Part shown: one piece after another, positions 1 through 5,035 of the stretch
Layout: every line of letters starts with the position of its first letter
Position numbering within the stretch: the first letter of the stretch is position 1
Source of the DNA: Methanosarcina sp.
Lineage (GTDB): Archaea > Halobacteriota > Methanosarcinia > Methanosarcinales > Methanosarcinaceae
NCBI GenBank assembly: GCA_013331265.1
Contig: DUGS01000063.1
Location: 52,454 to 62,427 of the forward strand
Length of the DNA: 9,974 bases
Direction: 5' to 3'
Made by a program: the position numbers and the translations under genes
The notes under the pieces: model-generated
Database searches by the model: none
What the model saw: the letters and a program-made list of their open reading frames with translations, nothing else
Told to the model about the DNA's origin: nothing

Positions 1-23
1 GAGTTCGAATCTCCTCCTCAGCG
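1..23 (+). tRNA. 3' end of a tRNA gene, probably tRNA-Ser (5' part outside window)
   Basis: Visible are the 3' side of a T-arm (GAG, loop TTCGAAT at 4-10, CTCCT at 11-15), a 7-nt acceptor 3' strand CCTCAGC (16-22) and a discriminator G at 23. CCA is not encoded. The implied 5' acceptor GCTGAGG and G73 fit serine tRNAs, as does the GAGTTCGAATCTC T-arm. The anticodon is outside the window, so the amino acid is inferred. A T-rich stretch at 57-67 could end the transcript. Confidence 0.75.
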
Positions 24-124
24 TAAATACCTTACCAATACTAAACAGGATAAATTATTCTATTTTTATGCTTTGTTTCTCAAAACAAGATTTTCTCCTT
101 AAGTAAACATATTTCGGCTACTCA

Positions 125-177
125 CCGGGACCCGGCTATTGCTGCAAGGTAGGCCACGTAGTTGCCGCACCTGCAAT
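125..177. other. Strongly paired hairpin of unknown function between the tRNA and the kinase gene
   Basis: ATTGC (138-142) pairs with GCAAT (173-177), AGGT (147-150) with ACCT (169-172) and GGC (152-154) with GCC (164-166). This gives 12 Watson-Crick pairs in one stem, with a 4-nt bulge and a 9-nt apical loop. Just before it is the near-palindrome CCGGG-A-CCCGG (125-135). The stretch is much richer in G+C than its surroundings, a common mark of structured RNA in AT-rich archaea. I saw no open frame and no match to a riboswitch I know. All pairs are Watson-Crick, so the strand cannot be inferred. It could be a small RNA, a 3'UTR element of the kinase mRNA, or a remnant. Confidence 0.35.
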
Positions 178-209
178 CTGAGATAACATAAGCTTGTTCT
201 CACGTCTGG

Positions 210-240
210 AGACTGAAATCCTCTCCATAAGTTTCAGTCT
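210..240 (-). terminator. Hairpin directly after the kinase stop codon
   Basis: AGACTGAAA (210-218) and TTTCAGTCT (232-240) form a perfect 9-bp stem with a 13-nt loop, starting at the base after the kinase stop codon. No strong U-run follows on the reverse strand, so it may protect or process the 3' end rather than terminate transcription. Confidence 0.45.
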
Positions 241-1524
241 TCATATTCTTAGATTATTGAAATAGATATTGAATTTTGTCCCTCTATCTCTTTTAAGTTC
301 AATAGAACCTTCTATCTGCTCAACAAAAATATTTACAAGCTGCAAGCCAAGTGAATCCATGTTTTGAATATCCACCCATTCCGGTAATCCCTCCCCGTTA
401 TCTTCGATAGTCAGCATGTACAGCATATCTTTTTCGTTCAAGTTGCCATGTACTGTTTCTAACTCTTCAGAGTTTTCCTGATCTTTTTCATAATGGTCCA
501 CCCGAGAAAATCTTATCCGTATTTCCCCTCTATTTCCAGCCGGAAAGGCATGCTTCAGGGCATTTGAAACCAGTTCATTAACAACAATACCAAGGGCTAC
601 TGCGGTGTTTGTTTCCATATAAACCTGCTCAAGATCCAGTCTCAAACTAACCCTGTCCTTTGCTACCCTATATGAATTAAAAAGACCCGCTACAAGGTTA
701 CGAAGATAATTTGCAAAGTCAATTGTATCCATTTTCTTTATATAAAGTTCCTGATGGATTAAAGACATTGAATATATACGGTTCTGGCTTTCCCGAAAGG
801 CTTCAAGGACTTCTGGATCAGTAAACCTTTCAGCTTCGAGGCTGAGCAGGGATGAGATCACCTGGAGGTTATTCTTTACCCTGTGGTTGATTTCTTTTAT
901 GCGTGCATCTTCAATTTTTTCAAGGGAAACTTCTGCCAGTTTGTGACTTGTAATATCACGAACAAATCCCTGTATTTCCCCGGTTTTTCCGGAACCTGCC
1001 GGAGTTTTCTGAATAACCTGCATGACCCACTTTATTGTTCCATCTCTGCTCCGTATCCGGTATTCAAACTCAGTTGATACATCCGGTTCAGACAGAGCCT
1101 TTTTGATATTTTCAAAAATCAGAGGCAGGTCTTCATCTATAACTATTTCCAACCATTTTATCCTGCAAGATAAAAAGTCCTCTTTACTGTATCCGGTTAC
1201 ATCTTTAATTGCTCCATCAATGAATGCGGGTATAAAGTTTTCATCTACTCTAAGCCCTATGAAACCGTCTATGTTCTGAACAAGTAAACGGTAATCACTT
1301 TCATCTATCTGCAAATTCTCCACCGAATACTTGCTTTCAGTTTCATCTCTCCAGAGAAAAACTGTCTCTTTCCAGGATCCATCATTTATTTCTGTTTTTT
1401 TCGCCTCTTTATCCGTTAAAAATAAGGAAACTAACAGGAGGACTATACTTTTCATATGTCGGATAGATATCCGGAAAACTATGCCGAAGAGTCCTTCTCT
1501 TGTACCTCTCATATTATCCAGCAT
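241..1524 (-). CDS. PAS-domain sensor histidine kinase (HisKA_2 type)
   Basis: Signal-transducing histidine kinase of 427 aa that should autophosphorylate on histidine in response to a signal sensed by its PAS domain. From the chosen start, a short hydrophobic stretch lies at about 25-36, a PAS fold with a PAC-like end (EFEYRIRSRDG...FVRDIT) at about 78-192, then the HisKA_2 H-box EINHRVKNNLQ with His214. The HATPase has an N-box (NELVSNALKHAF, about 316-327), a G1 box DNGEG (375-379) and a G2 box LGLQLV (392-397). The start is set at the ATG at 1522-1524 because GGAGGG lies just upstream; a start at 1563 would add 13 residues with no ribosome binding site. Whether the short hydrophobic stretch spans the membrane is unclear. 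No response regulator is nearby, so it is an orphan kinase here. The small DNA-binding-like gene is divergent from it. Confidence 0.9.
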   Translation of the reverse strand: MLDNMRGTREGLFGIVFRISIRHMKSIVLLLVSLFLTDKEAKKTEINDGSWKETVFLWRDETESKYSVENLQIDESDYRLLVQNIDGFIGLRVDENFIPAFIDGAIKDVTGYSKEDFLSCRIKWLEIVIDEDLPLIFENIKKALSEPDVSTEFEYRIRSRDGTIKWVMQVIQKTPAGSGKTGEIQGFVRDITSHKLAEVSLEKIEDARIKEINHRVKNNLQVISSLLSLEAERFTDPEVLEAFRESQNRIYSMSLIHQELYIKKMDTIDFANYLRNLVAGLFNSYRVAKDRVSLRLDLEQVYMETNTAVALGIVVNELVSNALKHAFPAGNRGEIRIRFSRVDHYEKDQENSEELETVHGNLNEKDMLYMLTIEDNGEGLPEWVDIQNMDSLGLQLVNIFVEQIEGSIELKRDRGTKFNIYFNNLRI

Positions 1525-1599
1525 TTTCCCTCCTTTTTTCATTCTATTCCCGTATTTTTGCACTTCGTTTTTTTCCTGTACTTCTAATTGGTGAAATTA

Positions 1600-1608
1600 T
1601 CATATAAG
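1600..1608 (-). promoter_or_regulatory. TATA box for the histidine kinase gene
   Basis: Reverse-strand CTTATATGA predicts a start of transcription near 1577 and a leader of about 50 nt carrying the GGAGGG ribosome binding site. Placed by motif and spacing only. Confidence 0.45.
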
Positions 1609-1661
1609 TTATTAATTATTCTCATAAATAGCTTATTATTGGTTCTATTTTCATACAACCA

Positions 1662-1670
1662 TTTATATTA
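1662..1670 (+). promoter_or_regulatory. TATA box giving a leaderless mRNA for the RHH-like gene
   Basis: TTTATATTA is centred 27 bases before the ATG at 1693. With usual archaeal spacing, transcription starts at or next to the start codon. This agrees with the lack of any purine-rich ribosome binding site before that ATG. Confidence 0.5.
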
Positions 1671-1692
1671 TAATCAATTGTATGATTTAGCG

Positions 1693-2058
1693 ATGAAAGA
1701 ACGGTTCACTATCTCAATGGATGACGATCTCGCATTATGGCTTGACAGATTATGCGATGAAAAAATATTCAGCAGTCGAAGTCACGGAATAGAATTTTGT
1801 GTCAAGCAGATCAAAAAAATGAGTATCGAGAAAGTTGTGCTTTTACACTGGGGTAAAGAAGAGGTAGAACCGGTTTTTTTATCCAAAAAGAATGTTCAAA
1901 TTCTTACCAGGATCTCTAAAGATTTAAATCTCAATCCTGAAGATACCCTTGGAGTCCTGTTATATAAAGAGTTGGAAAGTATAAGTAAAAATATCCGGGA
2001 ACCGGAAAAAGAGAAAGGAAATAAAGAGGAAAATCTGAGAAAGGTTTTCTTTGAATAA
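1693..2058 (+). CDS. Small ribbon-helix-helix-like (CopG/Arc-type) protein, putative regulator
   Basis: Predicted protein of 121 aa. Residues 4-9 (RFTISM) have the alternating pattern of the DNA-contacting beta strand of RHH proteins. Helix A (DDDLALWLDRLCDE) and helix B (SRSHGIEFCVKQIKKM) follow, with the SRS turn between them. The remaining ~75 residues carry a possible second helical unit (NVQILTRISKDLNLNPEDTLGVLLYKEL) and a highly charged Lys/Glu tail. The open frame extends back to a TTG at 1588, but that would add a hydrophobic 35-residue stretch read from the AT-rich promoter region, so the ATG at 1693 is chosen. It is divergent from the kinase gene, with start codons about 170 bp apart, so it might act on the shared spacer. 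The RHH call rests on the sequence pattern only, and the target is unknown. Confidence 0.7.
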   Translation: MKERFTISMDDDLALWLDRLCDEKIFSSRSHGIEFCVKQIKKMSIEKVVLLHWGKEEVEPVFLSKKNVQILTRISKDLNLNPEDTLGVLLYKELESISKNIREPEKEKGNKEENLRKVFFE

Positions 2059-2086
2059 AAATTTATGGAACAGTTTCAATTAAATA

Positions 2087-2092
2087 TTTTTT
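2087..2092 (+). terminator. Oligo-T terminator after the RHH-like gene
   Basis: A run of six T about 30 bases after the stop codon. Archaeal RNA polymerase ends transcription at such runs without needing a hairpin. Confidence 0.35.
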
Positions 2093-2226
2093 CGGTATTC
2101 AGGCATCGATTAAAGGTGCACTTTTAAGAAAAACTGATTAAGAAAATACTGAAAATTAAGATTTGAGGTTCTTTTCCAATATATGGACACCTTATTATCT
2201 GAAAATCCGTTTTTCCGTTTTTCCAG

Positions 2227-2245
2227 GTTATATAAGATATATAAC
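2227..2245. repeat. Perfect palindrome GTTATATA-AGA-TATATAAC
   Basis: Two 8-bp arms (2227-2234 and 2238-2245) around a 3-bp centre. Each arm contains a TATA-like sequence, so it could be a symmetric operator or a bidirectional promoter core. It lies in a stretch where chance AT palindromes are fairly likely. Confidence 0.4.
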
Positions 2246-2310
2246 TTGTAATATCTTAATTAGTTTTATAATATTTAAAATTTTCTGATAAAGTGATGAG
2301 GCAAATTTGT

Positions 2311-2336
2311 TTAACTGGTTTTACTTCAGTTAACTG
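2311..2336. repeat. TTAACTG inverted repeat, possible operator
   Basis: TTAACTG (2311-2317) is repeated in inverse as CAGTTAA (2327-2333). The second copy is itself part of the perfect 10-bp palindrome CAGTTAACTG (2327-2336). This arrangement suits a dimeric regulator with two half-sites. It lies about 100 bp before the TATA box of the gene at 2471. Confidence 0.4.
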
Positions 2337-2426
2337 ATAGTTTATATAATGACTACCATTGTCCCGGATAATGAAACTGGCTCCCTCGTCAGGGTTTTGA
2401 TCACTTTCAGCACGCTTGATTCATTC

Positions 2427-2434
2427 TTATATAT
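2427..2434 (+). promoter_or_regulatory. TATA box for the CPVC protein gene
   Basis: TTATATAT predicts a transcription start near 2457, which would leave a leader of about 14 nt holding GGGGTTGAT (2461-2469) before the ATG at 2471. The GTG at 2459 would then sit almost at the mRNA 5' end and is the alternative, leaderless start. Confidence 0.5.
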
Positions 2435-2470
2435 CTAAAGGTAGTTACTTTTCAGGATGTGGGGTTGATA

Positions 2471-2896
2471 ATGTTCGTAAAAATAAATTGTCCGGTCTGT
2501 GGTAGTGAAGCGTATCACAACATAAGTTTGTCCGCTCTGGAACACATGAATTTTGAAGGGGAGAAGCAAGCTTACAGGTATATAATTGAAAACATCGAGG
2601 TAAAAGGCTCCCTTCCTGAAGAGGATTTTATCAGGAGTATCCTGCAAGGCATGCAAAAAATCATTTATGATGGAATTGAGGTAGAGGTCTTGAGAGGAAT
2701 TCTGGAGGAAAATTACGGAGTTACAGGAGCATGCTGCATGGATCTTATAGAAAGAATCCAGCTTGAGCTTGATATGTATTGCCCTGACAGAAAAAGGCTT
2801 TATTTTGCTGAGACTGAAGAACTGGGGAGTTACACGAAAAAAAAGACATTTTACCTGACTCTTGACCCATTCTCTACATATTTAACTTGTTTTTAG
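2471..2896 (+). CDS. Hypothetical protein with an N-terminal CPVC motif
   Basis: A 141-aa protein I do not recognise. It starts MFVKINCPVCGSEAYHNIS. The Cys7-x2-Cys10-Gly knuckle resembles half of a zinc ribbon; possible further metal ligands are Cys88-Cys89, Cys104, Cys140 and His16. The middle is acidic and mixed helix/strand (about 45-105), with no membrane segment or signal peptide, so it should be cytoplasmic. The ATG at 2471 is preferred because GGGGTTGAT resembles the archaeal ribosome binding consensus; a GTG at 2459 would add four residues. It stands alone, convergent with the acyltransferase gene, behind a palindrome-rich spacer. Function unknown. Confidence 0.75.
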   Translation: MFVKINCPVCGSEAYHNISLSALEHMNFEGEKQAYRYIIENIEVKGSLPEEDFIRSILQGMQKIIYDGIEVEVLRGILEENYGVTGACCMDLIERIQLELDMYCPDRKRLYFAETEELGSYTKKKTFYLTLDPFSTYLTCF

Positions 2897-3096
2897 CCTT
2901 AAAATTAGAGTAGTAAATTTCGAAAATATAAGGAATGAAATAAATTTTGTAAAATATATAATAAGTTACTGAAAAAGTACAGATTAATAAAAATAGGTAA
3001 GATCACTAAAGTGTTCAAAAACCGGATATTTCCAGATTGCTTCTGGAAAACCCAATAATAAATACTTTCTATGTATCCGAGAGAAATTTATTTTTC

Positions 3097-4350
3097 TCAT
3101 TTACCTGAATGCACAATAAATCTTGCATGATGTAATCTCTTTCCGAGGAATTTCCTTAGCGAGAAATTGTTTTTCAAGCTTAGTTCCATTTTTTGAATAT
3201 GATACGAAATGAAAAATAACAGGGGAATAGCTACAAACAGCATAATGACATCACGTAAAATTGGAGAACTTATGAAATTTGTTCCCGAGTTCCATAGAAC
3301 AAAAAACGGTCTGTGGAATAAATAAACGCAGTAAGAAGATGTAGCAATATACGTAAAAAACGAACTTAAAGAACGTGAGAATCTATCATTGATAAACCTC
3401 ATAGCAAGCGAATATTCAAAAACACAGAAGATTAATATAAAAATATTAAGAAGTGCTGTGTCAATGACAAATTGTAAAAGAAGCGAGTTGACACCCAGTA
3501 AGCCTGCTATACTGTCCAGTATAGACCTTACAGTGGAAGAACCAATTATCCCGCTACTTGTATCAATAGTAACGGAAATTTTTGGATCCAGAAACATTGA
3601 ACTTCTCAACCCTATAACAATTATCAGCACGAAGATGACAGGAAGAACTGCCAGCAGGACCTGAACAAAGGGTATCTTTCCGGGTATTCTTACGGTTTTT
3701 TCAAACATGCTTTCCCTGCAGGTAAGGATTCCAAACATAAAGACGAGGAAAAACATGAAAAAACGGTGATCAATAATATTGAAAGTTTTGGAGATTAAAA
3801 AGAAACCAGAGTATACGATAAATGAGGAAATCAGGAGGCTTTTTGTACTCTTTGAGTACATGATTATAAACGGATAAATGGCATAGAATATAACAATCAA
3901 ACCCACGAAATAGAGCGTTAACATAGGAGTTGCATAAGTCGGAGCAAGCAAAATTTGCAGTCCAAGCAAATGTACAAGTACATTATAGAAACTGAACACA
4001 TTCTCAGAATTAGGAAATACAAATCCTGAATTTAACCGGGGAGCAAATATAAAAAATACTATAATAAATACGGCGAGTGCAGCCCAGTATAGAGGATAGA
4101 TTCTAAGAAGCCTTTTTTTATAGAAGTCAAATACATTTTCAAGCGAGTTTATTGAATGATTGTTGTAATATATCAGGTACCCGCTCATAAATATGAAAAG
4201 TCCCAGACCCATATTCGCAAAATAAGGATCGAAGGCATAAAGCGCTAACTTACTATAAGTAGAAAATAAATAATTACTCAAATGAGCTGGAATAATCATA
4301 ATTATTGCTAACGCTCTTAGAAAGTCAAATGCAATTATTTTGTTTTTCAT
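3097..4350 (-). CDS. Membrane-bound acyltransferase, acyltransferase-3 family
   Basis: A 417-aa integral membrane protein. The N-terminus has the family signature FDFLRALAIIMIIPAH, with the conserved Arg12 and His23 that form the acyl-transfer site in this family (OafA/YrhL-like O-acetyltransferases). About ten hydrophobic helices follow, and the late motif YCVYLFHRPF (about 341-350) is also typical. Members usually O-acetylate sugars of surface glycans, exopolysaccharide or lipids; the substrate cannot be told here, though an S-layer or methanochondroitin-like glycan is plausible for this organism. The length is normal for the single-domain form. The region before the ATG has only a weak AGGG, about 12 bases upstream. 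No glycosyltransferase or export genes are adjacent, so it looks like a standalone tailoring enzyme. Confidence 0.88.
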   Translation of the reverse strand: MKNKIIAFDFLRALAIIMIIPAHLSNYLFSTYSKLALYAFDPYFANMGLGLFIFMSGYLIYYNNHSINSLENVFDFYKKRLLRIYPLYWAALAVFIIVFFIFAPRLNSGFVFPNSENVFSFYNVLVHLLGLQILLAPTYATPMLTLYFVGLIVIFYAIYPFIIMYSKSTKSLLISSFIVYSGFFLISKTFNIIDHRFFMFFLVFMFGILTCRESMFEKTVRIPGKIPFVQVLLAVLPVIFVLIIVIGLRSSMFLDPKISVTIDTSSGIIGSSTVRSILDSIAGLLGVNSLLLQFVIDTALLNIFILIFCVFEYSLAMRFINDRFSRSLSSFFTYIATSSYCVYLFHRPFFVLWNSGTNFISSPILRDVIMLFVAIPLLFFISYHIQKMELSLKNNFSLRKFLGKRLHHARFIVHSGK

Positions 4351-4470
4351 TCATATCTGCCCTACATATGTGTCTATTAAGTCCCAGAAATTGATTTCAT
4401 AAAGAAATAGAGCTAGTTTCAATGATGATTAAGTTTTCAAACTCTCTCTTTTGGCACCTATTTACGATAA

Positions 4471-4480
4471 AATATATAAT
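4471..4480 (-). promoter_or_regulatory. TATA box for the acyltransferase gene
   Basis: Reverse-strand ATTATATATT lies about 120 bases before the ATG, predicting transcription from near 4449 and a leader of roughly 100 nt. Nearby AT-rich alternatives exist. Confidence 0.35.
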
Positions 4481-4601
4481 AATTGCGAAATGTTTTTACT
4501 TCAGAAATAGGCATGTTTGAATTAATTGCTTGTCAAGAATAAATTAAAAAGTTATAGGCCACAACTTTTCCTAAAAATGCCGAAGCAATGACGAGCAATT
4601 T

Positions 4602-4628
4602 TTTTCTAAAAATTAAAAAATAGAAAAA
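4602..4628 (-). terminator. Oligo-T terminator of the 22-aa gene transcript
   Basis: On the reverse strand this reads as three closely spaced T-runs (T6, T6, T5), about 75-100 bases after the stop codon of the small gene. This is a good archaeal terminator, and it is well away from any other reverse-strand gene end. Confidence 0.5.
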
Positions 4629-4649
4629 AGGTATTGATTAAATTTTAAT

Positions 4650-4669
4650 ATGTGATCATATGTGATCAT
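4650..4669. repeat. Two tandem 10-bp copies of ATGTGATCAT
   Basis: Perfect direct repeats at 4650-4659 and 4660-4669, each containing the palindrome TGATCA. The two palindromes are exactly 10 bp apart, one helical turn, as expected of paired protein-binding sites on one DNA face. The second copy runs into the hairpin arm after the 22-aa gene. Confidence 0.5.
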
Positions 4670-4692
4670 TATGCACTTTTCAATGCACAATG
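4667..4692 (-). other. Hairpin in the 3' UTR of the 22-aa gene
   Basis: Arms 4667-4675 and 4684-4692 with an 8-nt loop form nine pairs on the reverse-strand RNA, one of them G-U. On the forward strand the same position would be an A-C mismatch. This favours a reverse-strand RNA structure, beginning ten bases after the stop codon of the small gene. Confidence 0.5.
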
Positions 4693-4701
4693 TTTTTCTG
4701 T

Positions 4702-4770
4702 TTATTCTTCTCCCATTTCCTTGAGGAATTCCACATAATCTCTTTCGACTTCTTCGAGTTCATATTCCAT
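4702..4770 (-). CDS. Predicted 22-aa acidic small protein
   Basis: The ATG at 4768-4770 opens a 22-codon frame ending in TAA at 4702-4704. The peptide begins MEYELEEVERDYVEFL and ends KEMGEE; it has nine Glu and one Asp against one Lys and one Arg, with a spacing that suits a single amphipathic helix. GGGGG lies seven bases before the ATG. A TATA box at 4885-4895 predicts a leader of about 90 nt, and a 3' hairpin and oligo-T terminator follow, so the complete unit would be a transcript of about 250 nt. Methanosarcina mazei is known to make functional proteins this short, such as the 23-aa sP26 that binds glutamine synthetase. I cannot compare sequences here, so relation to any of them is open. 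The call rests on signals and composition, not on recognised homology. Confidence 0.55.
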   Translation of the reverse strand: MEYELEEVERDYVEFLKEMGEE

Positions 4771-4884
4771 TTATATGCCCCCATATTTTAGACATTAACA
4801 GTCTTCATTTATTTTTTTAGTCTATACACTGAATTATCCTCTATTTAAATCTTACTCCATCCCCATTTTGAGAACTACAATACG

Positions 4885-4895
4885 CTTATATATAG
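4885..4895 (-). promoter_or_regulatory. TATA box for the 22-aa gene (may also serve the U32 gene)
   Basis: The reverse strand reads CTATATATAAG preceded by purine-rich GGAAAT, which suits a BRE element, and predicts transcription from near 4863. The sequence is nearly symmetric, so it could also fire forward from about 4917 toward the U32 gene. Confidence 0.5.
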
Positions 4896-4975
4896 ATTTC
4901 CGTCAACCTGGTTGTCCTTTTACTAAATACATAAAGTTCACATCTCCGATTAATATTTATGAGACTGATAAACAC

Positions 4976-4997
4976 AGGAGGTTGATATATGCAATAA
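4976..4997 (+). other. Strong ribosome binding site followed by ATG-CAA-TAA
   Basis: AGGAGGT (4976-4982) is the best ribosome binding site in the spacer and is well spaced from ATG 4989-4991, but the frame stops after one further codon (TAA 4995-4997). It is out of frame with the U32 start at 5036 and a stop lies between, so it cannot be that gene's start. It could be a minimal upstream ORF in a long leader, or the decayed start of a lost gene. Confidence 0.4.
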
Positions 4998-5003
4998 AGA
5001 TAT

Positions 5004-5012
5004 TTTTAAATT
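5004..5012 (+). promoter_or_regulatory. Candidate TATA box for a leaderless U32 mRNA
   Basis: TTTTAAATT is centred 28 bases before ATG 5036, placing the transcription start at or next to the ATG. This would explain why no ribosome binding site precedes that codon. The alternative is transcription from 4885-4894 with a leader of about 120 nt. Confidence 0.4.
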
Positions 5013-5035
5013 AGAGTTCAGGCATTCCCTCTCTC

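Larger units (their letters stand above)
2059..2470. other. AT-rich spacer with two palindromic sites and a 30-codon open frame
   Basis: This 412-bp spacer begins with a T6 run, which may terminate the RHH-like gene. It then holds repeated CCGTTTTT units (about 2206-2222), two palindromes (listed separately), a TATA-like TTTATATAAT (2341-2350), a GC-richer block at 2355-2400 and the promoter of the next gene. An open frame from ATG 2349 to TAA 2436-2438 would encode 29 aa. It has no ribosome binding site and no correctly spaced TATA box, so it is not called a gene. Confidence 0.4.

Noticed and set aside
883..1594. Forward-strand open frames of 64-87 codons opposite the kinase gene
   Set aside because: They lie antisense within a well-supported kinase, have no ribosome binding sites, and their products have no recognisable features.
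1588..1692. Upstream in-frame extension of the RHH-like gene from TTG 1588
   Set aside because: It would encode a hydrophobic stretch read from the AT-rich promoter; there is no ribosome binding site, and a TATA box fits a leaderless start at 1693.
2355..2400. Reverse-strand CUGACGAG resembling a hammerhead ribozyme core
   Set aside because: The matching GAAA element and the stems needed for a hammerhead are absent.
2349..2438. 29-aa open frame before the CPVC protein gene
   Set aside because: No ribosome binding site, and no TATA box at leaderless spacing; the frame overlaps the next promoter. It could be revisited if relatives conserve it.
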